Of a stretch of DNA of 64,000 bases, positions 8,260 to 17,210 are shown one piece after another. A model generated the notes under the pieces. It saw nothing but the letters and a program-made list of their open reading frames with translations, was not told the origin of the DNA and searched no databases. Origin of the DNA: Bacteroides sp. (GTDB taxonomy: Bacteria; Bacteroidota; Bacteroidia; Bacteroidales; Bacteroidaceae); assembly GCA_015060765.1 (NCBI GenBank), contig SUXW01000003.1, positions 1 through 64,000 of the forward strand, in the 5' to 3' direction. The translations under genes were made by a program, and so were the position numbers. Numbering within the stretch: the stretch's first letter is position 1; each line of letters opens with the position of its first letter.

Positions 8260-10314
8260 ATGGAAGGCAAATATCAATATTTCAAGCGCGATGTCAGTTG
8301 GTTGTCGTTCAATCACAGGGTGTTATTGGAAGCCGATGATGATTCGATTCCTTTATATGAACGTATCAACTTTATATCCATCTATTCATCTAATTTGGAG
8401 GAATTTTACAAGATACGTATTGCAGAGCATAAGGCGGTGGCAAATGGTGGGTATAGTGAAGATATGACTCAGGATGAGGCTCGCGAATTGATACGGCAAA
8501 TAGCCGATGAGGTGAATTCTCAACTCGAAGACCGTATTCGTATCTACGAACGAAAGATTATACCGGCGTTGAAAGAAAATCATATTGTGTTTTACCAAAG
8601 TCCCGAGGAAGTGGAACCGTTTCATCGTGATTTTATGGCTAATTTCTTTCAAGAGGAAATATTCCCTTACTTGTTGCCAGTACCGGTATGTAAAGAGCGT
8701 ATCCGAACGTTTATTCGCGATAATCGTTTGTATCTCTCTACACGGGTTGTTCGTAAGGATACAGGCGAAAGAGAGTACTTTATTATGAAACTACCATATA
8801 GTAAAGTACCCCGTTTTATTGAACTTCCCAAGGTGGAAGACAACTATTATCTGATGTTCATGGAAGACATTATCAAGGCGAATATCGGACAGATGTTTCC
8901 TGGTTATGAAGTGGAGAGCAGCTATTGTTGTAAGATTTCTCGCGATGCCGATATTTTTGTAGATGATGCTCCTACCACCGAGAAAATTGTGGAGCAACTG
9001 AAAAAGAAGGTAAAGAAACGCAAGATAGGAGCGGTGTGTCGTTTTGTATACGACCGGCATATGCCACAAGATTATTTGGAATATTTGGCGGATGCATTTG
9101 ATATAGATCGGGAGGAATTAGTACCGGGTGACAAACATTTGAACTTGGAGGATTTGGCTCATTTGCCTAATCCTAACAAGAATTTGTTACCGGTAATGAA
9201 ACCTCAACCCATGCAGCTGAATTGTTTGGACAAGAAACTATCTGTGTTCCGTTATGTAAGCAAACGCGATTTGTTGTTGCATTATCCTTACCATTCGTTC
9301 GATCATTTCATTCATTTTTTGTATGAAGCTGTACATGATCCTTCGGTCAAAGAAATAATGATTACTCAATATCGCGTAGCTCCTCACTCCGAAGTGATCA
9401 ATACGTTGATTGCTGCTGCGCAAAACGGTAAGCGAGTGACTGTATTTGTAGAACTGAAGGCGCGTTTTGATGAAGAAAATAATTTGGCTACTGCCGAATT
9501 GATGCAGAAAGCCGGTATACATATTATATATAGCATCCCCGGATTGAAGGTGCATGCCAAGGTGGCTCTTGTTCTACGTTACCACAAAGACGGACGACCC
9601 AAGAAAAGTTTTGCCTACATCAGTACGGGTAATTTCAACGAAAAAACAGCCACGGTTTATGCTGATTCGGCTTTGATTACTTCCAATCAGGAGATGGTGG
9701 ACGATCTTCACAACTTGTTCCGCTTGTTAAGCAAAGAAATAACCGAACCTCGTTTCAAGCACTTGCTGGTACCTCGTTTCAATTTGTTCCCCGAATTGAA
9801 ACGACGACTCGGTTTTGAGATGAACATGGCGCAGGCTGGAAAGAAAGCGCACGTTATCCTCAAGATGAATGCCCTGCAGGATCCTGCTATGATAGACGAA
9901 TTGTATCGTGCTAGCGAAGTCGGTGTGCAAATAGATCTCATAGTACGAGGTATTTGTTGCCTTATTCCCAACCAACCATATAGTCGCAATATTCGTATTA
10001 CCCGTATCGTAGACGGTTTCTTGGAACATGCCCGAGTATGGTATTTTTATAACGGAGGAAACCCGCTGGTGTATATGGGTTCGCCCGACTGGATGCGTCG
10101 TAATCTGTATCGCCGTATCGAGGCCGTGACACCTGTTCTTGACCCTAAATTGAAGCAGGAAATGATAGATATGCTTCATATCCAATTGGCTGACAATCAA
10201 AAAGCCGGTTGGGTGGACGAACATCTACGTAATGTAATGAAGCATGACGAGTTGGCTCCGCCTGTTCGCTCGCAATATGCTTTCTATGAATATCTGAAAG
10301 AAAAGAATGGATGA
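8260..10314 (+). CDS. ppk1: Polyphosphate kinase 1
   Basis: A 684-residue cytoplasmic enzyme that polymerises the gamma phosphate of ATP into polyphosphate. From the ATG at 8260 (MEGKYQYFKRDVSWLSFNHRV) the N-domain signature RDVSWLSFN is followed by the helical domain. The two catalytic C domains carry GLKVHAK with His432 (the autophosphorylated His, E. coli His435) and LEHARV with His590 (E. coli His592). An in-frame TTG at 8239 would add seven residues but lies inside the -7 box. Length matches the family. The operon appears to be single-gene, followed by a strong GC hairpin. Confidence 0.95.
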   Translation: MEGKYQYFKRDVSWLSFNHRVLLEADDDSIPLYERINFISIYSSNLEEFYKIRIAEHKAVANGGYSEDMTQDEARELIRQIADEVNSQLEDRIRIYERKIIPALKENHIVFYQSPEEVEPFHRDFMANFFQEEIFPYLLPVPVCKERIRTFIRDNRLYLSTRVVRKDTGEREYFIMKLPYSKVPRFIELPKVEDNYYLMFMEDIIKANIGQMFPGYEVESSYCCKISRDADIFVDDAPTTEKIVEQLKKKVKKRKIGAVCRFVYDRHMPQDYLEYLADAFDIDREELVPGDKHLNLEDLAHLPNPNKNLLPVMKPQPMQLNCLDKKLSVFRYVSKRDLLLHYPYHSFDHFIHFLYEAVHDPSVKEIMITQYRVAPHSEVINTLIAAAQNGKRVTVFVELKARFDEENNLATAELMQKAGIHIIYSIPGLKVHAKVALVLRYHKDGRPKKSFAYISTGNFNEKTATVYADSALITSNQEMVDDLHNLFRLLSKEITEPRFKHLLVPRFNLFPELKRRLGFEMNMAQAGKKAHVILKMNALQDPAMIDELYRASEVGVQIDLIVRGICCLIPNQPYSRNIRITRIVDGFLEHARVWYFYNGGNPLVYMGSPDWMRRNLYRRIEAVTPVLDPKLKQEMIDMLHIQLADNQKAGWVDEHLRNVMKHDELAPPVRSQYAFYEYLKEKNG

Positions 10315-10341
10315 TTTCTAACGAGGAAATCCCAATGTAAA

Positions 10342-10368
10342 GCCCCCCGAAGGCCTATCTTGGGGGGC
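10342..10368. terminator. Strong GC hairpin between convergent genes (no U tract)
   Basis: GCCCCCC (10342-10348) pairs with GGGGGGC (10362-10368), extended by AAG/CTT with one bulged G, closing on a short loop. It sits between the convergent ppk and kinase-like genes, where terminators are expected, but neither strand has a following T run. It may be an atypical terminator or an mRNA 3'-end stabiliser. Confidence 0.5.
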
Positions 10369-10422
10369 GGCAAACTTTCGGTACTATGGTTGTCTATATT
10401 AACTGGTGGTGAAATATTCCTC

Positions 10423-11052
10423 CTACACTCCCAATTTCTTCTTTACGAAATCTTTAATAAAAGCCACGGTACCGTCTATGCCCAATACAGACGAGTCGAT
10501 GCACAAGTGATAGGTGGAGGCTGCACCCCATGTGTTGTAGCTGTAATAGTTGTAATAGGCGGATCGTTTCTTATCGGCCTTAACTATCAGTTCTTCAGCT
10601 TGCTCGGAAGTGATACCTTCTTTTTGCATGATGCGCTCGATACGGGCTTCCTTCGAAGCCGATATGAAGATGTTGACTTGACGTGGGTGGTTGCGCAGAA
10701 TGTAGTCGGCACAACGTCCTACGAATAAACATGAGCCATTTTCGGCAAGTCCACGAATCACGTCGCTTTGAATCTTGAACAAAGCATCATTGTTCAGACA
10801 TGAGCCGTAGGGGATGGCTCCGTCGCCTACAAAGGGTACGCGATTGCCGAACAATGCTCCGATGAAGGTTTTTTGCGTACGCTCGTCGGCCTTTTCGAAA
10901 AAATCTTTGCACAGTCCGCTTTCTTCTGAAGCTAAGCGTATCAGTTCCTTGTCGTAGAAAGCGATGTTCAGTTCACGGGCGAGTTTCTCGCCTATTTCCT
11001 TACCTCCGCTACCTAATTGGCGGCCTAAGTTAATGACGTAGTGGTTGTTCAT
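10423..11052 (-). CDS. Cytidylate-kinase-like P-loop kinase
   Basis: A protein of about 209 residues starting MNNHYVINLGRQLGSGG; the P-loop region GRQLGSGGKEIG is at its N-terminus. Later motifs include FVGRCADYILR and EARIERIMQKEG, which resemble the LID/NMP part of the cytidylate-kinase-like family common in Bacteroidetes. Family members are annotated by similarity to CMP kinase, but the canonical cmk gene is normally separate, so the true substrate is uncertain. An alternative ATG at 11064 would add MYNI and overlap the MATE stop codon by 8 bp. The 11052 start leaves 4 bp after that stop, fits the family N-terminus better and still allows translational coupling. Confidence 0.75.
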   Translation of the reverse strand: MNNHYVINLGRQLGSGGKEIGEKLARELNIAFYDKELIRLASEESGLCKDFFEKADERTQKTFIGALFGNRVPFVGDGAIPYGSCLNNDALFKIQSDVIRGLAENGSCLFVGRCADYILRNHPRQVNIFISASKEARIERIMQKEGITSEQAEELIVKADKKRSAYYNYYSYNTWGAASTYHLCIDSSVLGIDGTVAFIKDFVKKKLGV

Positions 11053-11056
11053 GATA

Positions 11057-12406
11057 TTATACATTTGTTTTAAATGATTTCATTTGTTTGTATAGCAGTA
11101 TGGCAGCTACAAGACTTGCCAAACAGTCGCTGATGGGCATGCTCCACCAAATGCCGTTGGCTCCCATGAAGAGGGGCAATATGATGAGCATGGGCAACAG
11201 AAATAGCAATTGACGGGTGAGCGACAGGAAAATGGCTTTGCTTGCCAGTCCGATGCTTTGAAAGAAATTTGATGTCACCATTTGGAAGCCTACGATGGGG
11301 AAGAATATCACTACAATGTGGAAGCCTGTGGCAGCTCGGTTGATAAGCCCTTCATCAGTGGTGAAAAGTGAGACGGCTAGTTCGGGCATTAGTTCACCCA
11401 CCAGAAAAGTAAGAGTGGTTACAGCTGTTGCTCCCCAAATGGAGAGCTTTAACACCTTGGTTACGCGCTGGAATTGCTGTGCGCCGTAGTTGTATCCTGC
11501 AATAGGCTGCATACCTTGGGTAATACCCATTACAATCATCACGCAAATGAATACCAGTCGGTTCACGATGCCGTAAGCTCCGATGGCCAAGTCGCCGTCG
11601 TATTCCTTCAGTCCCTTGTTGATGAATATTACAATGAAACACGAAGCTACGTTCATACAGAAAGGCGACAAACCGATAGCAATGATGTTCTTTACAATTT
11701 TGCTTTGCAAACGGTATATCCCCTTGTGCAGATGGAGTAATTCATTTTTGTTGGCTAATAGCTTGAATTGCCACACCAATGAAATGACTTGTGCGATGAT
11801 AGTAGCGATAGCGGCTCCACGAATGCCCCAATCGAATCCATAGATGAAAAGGGGATCGAGTACGGTATTGATGATAACTGTGTTGATGGTGGCATACATG
11901 GCCTTTTGCGGATGCCCTGAAGCACGTAGCACGGCATTCAATCCCAAATACATGTGGGTGAAAATATTACCTGCAAGGATAATTTGCATGTAGTCGCGTG
12001 CATAGCCTATGGTATCTTCGCTCGCTCCGAAAAAGTATAGGATAGGGTCAAGGAACAATAAGGTGAGAATAGAGAATGCCACTCCGATAATCACGTTAAG
12101 CGTCACCACATTGCCCAATACTGTTTGGGCGGTGGTATAGTCCTTTTGTCCTAGTTTTACGGAAATGAGGGTGGAGGCTCCTACGCCTACCATAGCGCCA
12201 AAAGCGGCGCCAAGGTTCATGAACGGAAATGTGATGGCCAGTCCAGAAATGGCTAATGGTCCTACGCCTTGTCCAATAAAGATGCTGTCTACCATGTTAT
12301 AAAGGGAAGAGGCTGTCATGGCGATGATGGCTGGTATGGCGTATTGCATCAGCAGTTTGCCAATGGGGTGTGTCCCGAGTTCGGTTGCATTTCCTTTTTT
12401 CGTCAT
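11057..12406 (-). CDS. MATE family efflux transporter
   Basis: A 449-residue polytopic inner membrane protein with twelve predicted hydrophobic segments in two repeats, and with MATE landmarks such as PAIIAMTASSLYNMVDSIFIG in helix 1-2 and GQGMQPIAGYNYGAQ in the second half. It probably exports cationic drugs or metabolites using Na+ or H+. The start is ATG 12406 (MTKKGNATELGTHPIGKLL). The frame stays open to 12511, but that would read through the promoter and overlap the divergent subtilase gene. It is followed by the cytidylate-kinase-like gene, probably in one operon. Substrate unknown. Confidence 0.9.
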   Translation of the reverse strand: MTKKGNATELGTHPIGKLLMQYAIPAIIAMTASSLYNMVDSIFIGQGVGPLAISGLAITFPFMNLGAAFGAMVGVGASTLISVKLGQKDYTTAQTVLGNVVTLNVIIGVAFSILTLLFLDPILYFFGASEDTIGYARDYMQIILAGNIFTHMYLGLNAVLRASGHPQKAMYATINTVIINTVLDPLFIYGFDWGIRGAAIATIIAQVISLVWQFKLLANKNELLHLHKGIYRLQSKIVKNIIAIGLSPFCMNVASCFIVIFINKGLKEYDGDLAIGAYGIVNRLVFICVMIVMGITQGMQPIAGYNYGAQQFQRVTKVLKLSIWGATAVTTLTFLVGELMPELAVSLFTTDEGLINRAATGFHIVVIFFPIVGFQMVTSNFFQSIGLASKAIFLSLTRQLLFLLPMLIILPLFMGANGIWWSMPISDCLASLVAAILLYKQMKSFKTNV

Positions 12407-12431
12407 ATCTGTTTTTATCTGATTTCTTATG

Positions 12432-12439
12432 CAAAGGTA
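12432..12439 (-). promoter_or_regulatory. Probable -7 box of the MATE/kinase operon
   Basis: On the minus strand TACCTTTG matches TAnnTTTG, 26 bp upstream of the MATE ATG at 12406. It supports the shorter start. Confidence 0.55.
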
Positions 12440-12452
12440 CGGAAAGTTTACG

Positions 12453-12460
12453 TATCTTTG
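12453..12460 (+). promoter_or_regulatory. Probable -7 box of the subtilase/xseAB unit
   Basis: TATCTTTG matches TAnnTTTG and ends 25 bp before the ATG of the subtilase. It is divergent from the MATE promoter, with 13 bp between the two boxes. Confidence 0.55.
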
Positions 12461-12485
12461 TGCTAAATGTTTTAAGAAATGAATA

Positions 12486-13841
12486 ATGAAAAAAGTCTTT
12501 TTATACCTCATGCTTGTTTTAATGGAATTTCCCTTGCAAGCGCAGAAAACTTATAAGTATCGTGTAATCCTAACTGATAAGGTAGGTACTGAATACTTCC
12601 TCGATCGTCCGCAGGATTTTCTCTCCCGGCGGGCTTTGGAACGTCGCCAACGACAACAACTGCCGGTAGATTCTACCGATCTTCCCGTAAGTCATAGTTA
12701 CATGGAAGCATTGAAGGAGGCAGGAATGAATATTGTCGTTACCAGTAAGTGGAACAATACTGCAGTGGTGGAGGTGACTGATACTTTGTTAATGAATCGG
12801 GTAGAGGATATGCCTTTTGTCTTGGGAGTGAAAAAAGTATGGACGCAACCCGATAGTATTCCACCTCGAAACGCTGATCGTAAGAAGGAAGTGACCAATC
12901 AAGTGGAAAAAAAGATGGAATATTACGGAAAGGGGTATCAGCAGATAAATATTCACGGAGGAGATAGTCTGCACCATGCCGGATTTGATGGTAAAGGGAT
13001 GCACGTAGCGGTTATTGATGCCGGTTTCTATAATGTTGATTATATTAAGTTTTTCAAAAAAATGGATTTGCTCGGAACGCGTGATTTTGTGAATCCTTTG
13101 TCCGACATCTATGCTGAGAACAACCATGGCATGATGGTGCTTTCGTGTATGGCTGCCTACATGCCGAACGTTTTTGTGGGTACGGCTCCCAAAGCATCAT
13201 ACTGGCTTCTCCGCAGTGAAGACAATGATAGCGAACAACCGGTGGAGGAAGACTATTGGGCGGCTGCTGTGGAGTTTGCCGATAGTGTGGGAGTGGATGT
13301 TATCAATACGTCTTTGGGATATTATTCGTTCGATGATGCAGTGTCTAATTATCGTTATCGTGACCTTGACGGACATCGCTCGCTGATGTCGCATACCGCC
13401 TCATTGATAGCTGAAAAGGGAATGGTGTTGGTATGCAGTGCCGGTAATTCGGGTAGGGGGACTTGGAAGAAAATTACTCCTCCAGCTGATGCTGAGCATG
13501 TGGTAACTGTGGGAGCACTAACACGTGAATTAGTTAATACGGAATTTTCATCGGTGGGCAATACAGCCGATGGACGTATCAAACCTGATGTTATGGCAAT
13601 CGGCTATCGATCGACGGTGTCTGGTAATGATGGAACGATATCTCGTGCCAATGGTACCTCGTTTGCTTCGCCTACTCTATGCGGTGTGGTGGCCTGTTTT
13701 TGGCAGGCTTGTCCGTGGCTTACTGCCAAAGAAGTAGTACAAGCGGTACAGGAAGCTGGTGACCGGGCTGAATATCCTGACAATGTTTACGGTTATGGTA
13801 TTCCGAATTTATGGAAAGCATATTTGAAGTATAAGAAGTAA
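12486..13841 (+). CDS. Secreted S8 (subtilisin-like) serine peptidase
   Basis: A 451-residue protein with a signal peptide (MKKVFLYLMLVLMEFPLQAQ). The catalytic triad is complete: Asp178 in VAVIDAGF, His214 in NNHGMMV, Ser392 in NGTSFASP. The oxyanion Asn is in VCSAGNSG. Residues 20-140 look like a propeptide (LSRRALERRQRQ, AVVEVTDTLL). It would act outside the inner membrane; substrates are unknown. The xseA gene follows after 47 bp, so the unit may be cotranscribed, although there is no functional link. The family is clear. Confidence 0.9.
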   Translation: MKKVFLYLMLVLMEFPLQAQKTYKYRVILTDKVGTEYFLDRPQDFLSRRALERRQRQQLPVDSTDLPVSHSYMEALKEAGMNIVVTSKWNNTAVVEVTDTLLMNRVEDMPFVLGVKKVWTQPDSIPPRNADRKKEVTNQVEKKMEYYGKGYQQINIHGGDSLHHAGFDGKGMHVAVIDAGFYNVDYIKFFKKMDLLGTRDFVNPLSDIYAENNHGMMVLSCMAAYMPNVFVGTAPKASYWLLRSEDNDSEQPVEEDYWAAAVEFADSVGVDVINTSLGYYSFDDAVSNYRYRDLDGHRSLMSHTASLIAEKGMVLVCSAGNSGRGTWKKITPPADAEHVVTVGALTRELVNTEFSSVGNTADGRIKPDVMAIGYRSTVSGNDGTISRANGTSFASPTLCGVVACFWQACPWLTAKEVVQAVQEAGDRAEYPDNVYGYGIPNLWKAYLKYKK

Positions 13842-13888
13842 ATTTATCTCATCTCTTTCATCGCATAGCGGTAAACGGTTTGAAAACA

Positions 13889-15139
13889 ATGCAGGAAAAA
13901 CAGGTAATCTCGTTATACGAGTTGAACAGTCTGGTAAAGCAGGCCCTTCGCTATCATCTGCCCGATACATATTGGGTACAGGCTGAATTGAGTGATGTAC
14001 GCAGCAACTACTCCGGTCATTGCTACTTGGAATTTGTACAGAAAGATGTTTCGGGCAATAATCTTATCGCTAAGGCAAGAGGAACTATATGGAGTAATAT
14101 ATATAAATTGCTGAAGCCTTATTTCGAACAGGAGACGGGGCGGGCATTCACTTCTGGTATCAAAGTGCTGGTCAAAGTGTCGGTCGAATTTCATGAACTT
14201 TACGGCTATTCACTAACGGTACTGGATATCGACCCTTCTTATACAGTGGGCGATATGATACGCAAGCGTCGCGAAATCCTCCGTCGGTTAGAGGAAGAAG
14301 GTATACTCGATATGAACAAGGAATTGATGCTGTCAATGAATCCTCAGCGTGTAGCTGTTATTTCGTCGGCTACGGCGGCAGGTTACGGTGATTTTTGCAA
14401 TCAATTACAAAATAATCCGTATGGATTGGTGTTTTATCCGAAACTTTTTCCAGCTATTATGCAGGGTGATCGAGTGGAAGAGACTATAATAATGGCTCTC
14501 AATAATATTTATGAAGAAATTGACTTTTGGGATGTAGTGGTCATTATTCGTGGTGGTGGGGCTACATCCGATCTTACAGGCTTCGATTCTTACGAATTGG
14601 CGGCCAATTGTGCTCAATTCCCGCTTCCCGTCATTACGGGCATTGGTCATGAACGTGATGATACAGTGATAGACAGTGTAGCGCATACTCGGGTGAAGAC
14701 TCCTACCGCTGCTGCTGAATACCTCATTGCCCATTTGTATGATATTGCGTTAAAGCTTGAAGACTATGCTGCCCGTATGGTGGACAAAGTGGAATTACGG
14801 ATGCATCGGGAGAAAGAACGTATCAGTCGGTTGTCAGAACGAATTCCGATGGGGACAAAGACGTGTTTACAAGCAGGATATTATCGGGTAGATAGGATTC
14901 ACCAACGCTTGGGAATGGCTGTGCAGAACAAGTTGATGAAAGAAAATCATCGGTTAGAGTTGTTGCAGCAACATGTAAAAGCAGCTTCGCCCGAACATTT
15001 GCTGAAGAGAGGATACAGTATTACTTTGTTGAATGGTAAGTCTGTGTCGGATATCAGCCAATTGAAACAAGGGGATATCGTGACGACTTGCTATGCACGA
15101 GGTGAAACTAAAAGTGTAATAATAGAAATCAAGAAATAG
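13889..15139 (+). CDS. xseA: Exodeoxyribonuclease VII large subunit
   Basis: A protein of about 416 residues from the ATG at 13889 (MQEKQVISLYELNSLVKQAL); an in-frame TTG three codons upstream is less likely. An OB-fold with WVQAELSDVRSNYSGHCYLEF occupies the N-terminus. The nuclease domain contains VVVIIRGGGATSDL and GHERDDTVIDSVAHTRVKTPTAAAE, followed by a helical C-terminal region. With XseB it forms the cytoplasmic enzyme that degrades single-stranded DNA in repair. The last codons are 2 bp from xseB, so the two are translated from one mRNA. Confidence 0.95.
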   Translation: MQEKQVISLYELNSLVKQALRYHLPDTYWVQAELSDVRSNYSGHCYLEFVQKDVSGNNLIAKARGTIWSNIYKLLKPYFEQETGRAFTSGIKVLVKVSVEFHELYGYSLTVLDIDPSYTVGDMIRKRREILRRLEEEGILDMNKELMLSMNPQRVAVISSATAAGYGDFCNQLQNNPYGLVFYPKLFPAIMQGDRVEETIIMALNNIYEEIDFWDVVVIIRGGGATSDLTGFDSYELAANCAQFPLPVITGIGHERDDTVIDSVAHTRVKTPTAAAEYLIAHLYDIALKLEDYAARMVDKVELRMHREKERISRLSERIPMGTKTCLQAGYYRVDRIHQRLGMAVQNKLMKENHRLELLQQHVKAASPEHLLKRGYSITLLNGKSVSDISQLKQGDIVTTCYARGETKSVIIEIKK

Positions 15140-15141
15140 CT

Positions 15142-15339
15142 ATGGCAACAAAGAAGAAGACTTATGAAGAGGCGATGCGTCGTTTGGAGGAAATTGTTAA
15201 GAAAGTGGAGACTGACGGACTGGATATTGATAGTCTAGGAGAACATTTGAAGGAAGCGAAAGAACTTATCAAATTCTGTCGCGACAAACTCTATAAAGCC
15301 GATGCGGAAATTAAAAAGATGCTGGAAGAAACGGAATAA
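15142..15339 (+). CDS. xseB: Exodeoxyribonuclease VII small subunit
   Basis: A 65-residue helical protein (TYEEAMRRLEEIVKKVETDGLDIDSLGEHLKEA) of the size and pattern of XseB, starting 2 bp after xseA. It forms the helical part of the ExoVII holoenzyme. Confidence 0.93.
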   Translation: MATKKKTYEEAMRRLEEIVKKVETDGLDIDSLGEHLKEAKELIKFCRDKLYKADAEIKKMLEETE

Positions 15340-15351
15340 TTCGTTTTTTAA

Positions 15352-15382
15352 TTGGAGATTGTTCTTAAAAGGTGTACTTTTG
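15352..15382 (+). promoter_or_regulatory. Probable promoter of ilvE-trmB-mrp
   Basis: TTG (15352-15354) and TACTTTTG (15375-15382) lie 20 bp apart, matching the Bacteroidetes promoter. The ilvE ATG follows 39 bp later. Confidence 0.65.
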
Positions 15383-15421
15383 CTGAAAATTAGCAATTAG
15401 AAGTTTAAAATATATAACATC

Positions 15422-16444
15422 ATGAAGGAAATTGATTGGTCAAGTCTGTCATTCGGATACATGAAGACAGACTATAATGTACGTTGTTGGTATCGCGACG
15501 GAGCATGGGGAGAAATTGAAGTAAGTTCGGAAGAAACATTGAACATTCACATGGCGGCTACTTGCTTGCATTATGGTCAGGAAGCGTTCGAGGGTTTGAA
15601 GGCTTATCGTTGTCCGGATGGTAAGGTGCGTGTGTTCCGCATGGATGAAAACGCAGCTCGCTTGCAAAGTACTTGCCGTGGTATTATGATGCCTGAACTT
15701 CCAACTGAATTGTTTGAAGCGATGGTGGCCAAAGTTGTGAAGTTGAATGAAGCTTACATCCCTCCTTATGAAAGCGGCGCAAGTCTCTATATTCGTCCAT
15801 TGCTTATCGGTACTGGCGCTCAGGTAGGTGTAAAGCCTGCCAACGAATACTTATTCCTGATATTTGTGACTCCTGTAGGTCCGTATTTCAAAGGAGGCTT
15901 CTCCGCTAATCCTTATGTCATTACTCGTAAGTATGACCGTGCAGCTCCATTAGGTACAGGTACGTATAAGGTAGGTGGTAATTATGCTGCCAGCCTTTGC
16001 GCTAGTAAAGAAGCTCACGATGCTGGCTATTCTGCAGAATTTTATCTTGATGCCAAAGAAAAGAAGTATATCGATGAATGTGGTGCAGCCAATTTTTTTG
16101 GTATCAAAAATAATACTTATATCACTCCGAAGTCGACTTCCATTCTTCCGTCTATAACCAATAAGAGTCTGATGCAATTGGCCGAAGATTTGGGTTTGAA
16201 AGTAGAACGTCGTGACATTCCAGAAGAAGAATTGGAAACGTTTGAAGAAGCTGGTGCATGCGGTACAGCTGCCGTTATCTCTCCTATTCAGCGTATTGAC
16301 GATCCTGAAAAAGGTAAAAGCTATGTGTTCAGTCAGGATGGTAAGCCGGGCCCTATCAGTACTATGCTTTACAATAAATTGCGCGGTGTGCAATATGGTA
16401 TTGAACCTGATGTACACGGCTGGACAAAGGTAGTAATTGAATAA
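15422..16444 (+). CDS. ilvE: Branched-chain amino acid aminotransferase
   Basis: A 340-residue class IV PLP-dependent aminotransferase of the eukaryotic/BCAT type. Visible motifs are [39 protein letters not shown] with the PLP-binding Lys, and [10 protein letters not shown]. It catalyses the last step of Leu, Ile and Val synthesis and the first step of their degradation, in the cytoplasm. It has its own promoter and is followed by trmB after 2 bp, so it leads a three-gene operon. Confidence 0.94.
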   Translation: MKEIDWSSLSFGYMKTDYNVRCWYRDGAWGEIEVSSEETLNIHMAATCLHYGQEAFEGLKAYRCPDGKVRVFRMDENAARLQSTCRGIMMPELPTELFEAMVAKVVKLNEAYIPPYESGASLYIRPLLIGTGAQVGVKPANEYLFLIFVTPVGPYFKGGFSANPYVITRKYDRAAPLGTGTYKVGGNYAASLCASKEAHDAGYSAEFYLDAKEKKYIDECGAANFFGIKNNTYITPKSTSILPSITNKSLMQLAEDLGLKVERRDIPEEELETFEEAGACGTAAVISPIQRIDDPEKGKSYVFSQDGKPGPISTMLYNKLRGVQYGIEPDVHGWTKVVIE

Positions 16445-16446
16445 TT

Positions 16447-17205
16447 ATGGGAAAAGGGAAATTAGCGAAGTTTGCCGATATGGCGGAGTATCCGCACGTG
16501 TTTGAGTATCCTTATTCGGTGGTAGATAATGTGCCCTTCGCAATGAAGGGAAATTGGAACCGTGATTTTTTTCAGAACAATAACCCTATTGTTCTTGAAT
16601 TAGGATGTGGACGTGGTGAATACACCGTAGGATTGGGACGTATGTATCCTGACAAGAACTTCATTGGCGTGGATATAAAAGGAGCTCGTATGTGGACGGG
16701 AGCTACCGATGCACTCCATGAAGGGATGAAGAATGTAGCTTTTCTTCGTACTAATATCGAAATCATTGACCGTTTCTTTGCGGAAGGAGAAGTAAGTGAA
16801 ATATGGTTGACTTTCTCTGATCCACAAATGAAGAAGGCTACAAAGCGACTTACTTCGACTTATTTCATGAATCGTTATCGTAAATTTTTGACTCCCGATG
16901 GATTAATCCACTTAAAGACGGATAGTAATTTTATGTTTACTTATACCAAATATATGGTAGAGGAAAACAAATTCCCCGTCGAATTCTGTACCGATGATCT
17001 CTATCATTCAGGATTGGTGGATGATATCCTTGCTATTCGTACATATTATGAACAACAATGGCTTGACCGTGGTTTGAACATCAAGTATATGAAATTTCGC
17101 TTGCCACAAGAAGGGGAGCTTCATGAACCGGATGTGGAAATAGAACTTGATGAATATCGTAGCTATAACCGCAGTAAGCGTAGTGGATTGAAAACAAGTA
17201 AATAA
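16447..17205 (+). CDS. trmB: tRNA (guanine-N7-)-methyltransferase
   Basis: A 252-residue SAM-dependent methyltransferase. It shows the SAM motif [16 protein letters not shown], the acidic loop [12 protein letters not shown], and the catalytic-site motif TFSDPQMKK (the usual FPDPWPKK region of TrmB). It modifies G46 of tRNA. It lies between ilvE (2 bp) and mrp (5 bp), forming an operon. Confidence 0.93.
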   Translation: MGKGKLAKFADMAEYPHVFEYPYSVVDNVPFAMKGNWNRDFFQNNNPIVLELGCGRGEYTVGLGRMYPDKNFIGVDIKGARMWTGATDALHEGMKNVAFLRTNIEIIDRFFAEGEVSEIWLTFSDPQMKKATKRLTSTYFMNRYRKFLTPDGLIHLKTDSNFMFTYTKYMVEENKFPVEFCTDDLYHSGLVDDILAIRTYYEQQWLDRGLNIKYMKFRLPQEGELHEPDVEIELDEYRSYNRSKRSGLKTSK

Positions 17206-17210
17206 AAACT

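Noticed and set aside
12407..12511. Longer N-terminus for the MATE protein
   Set aside because: The extra 35 codons cross the TACCTTTG promoter box and the start of the divergent subtilase gene, and lack MATE character.
12486..13841. Subtilase as part of a surface or immunity system
   Set aside because: It stands alone between MATE and xseA, with no toxin, lantibiotic or secretion partner.
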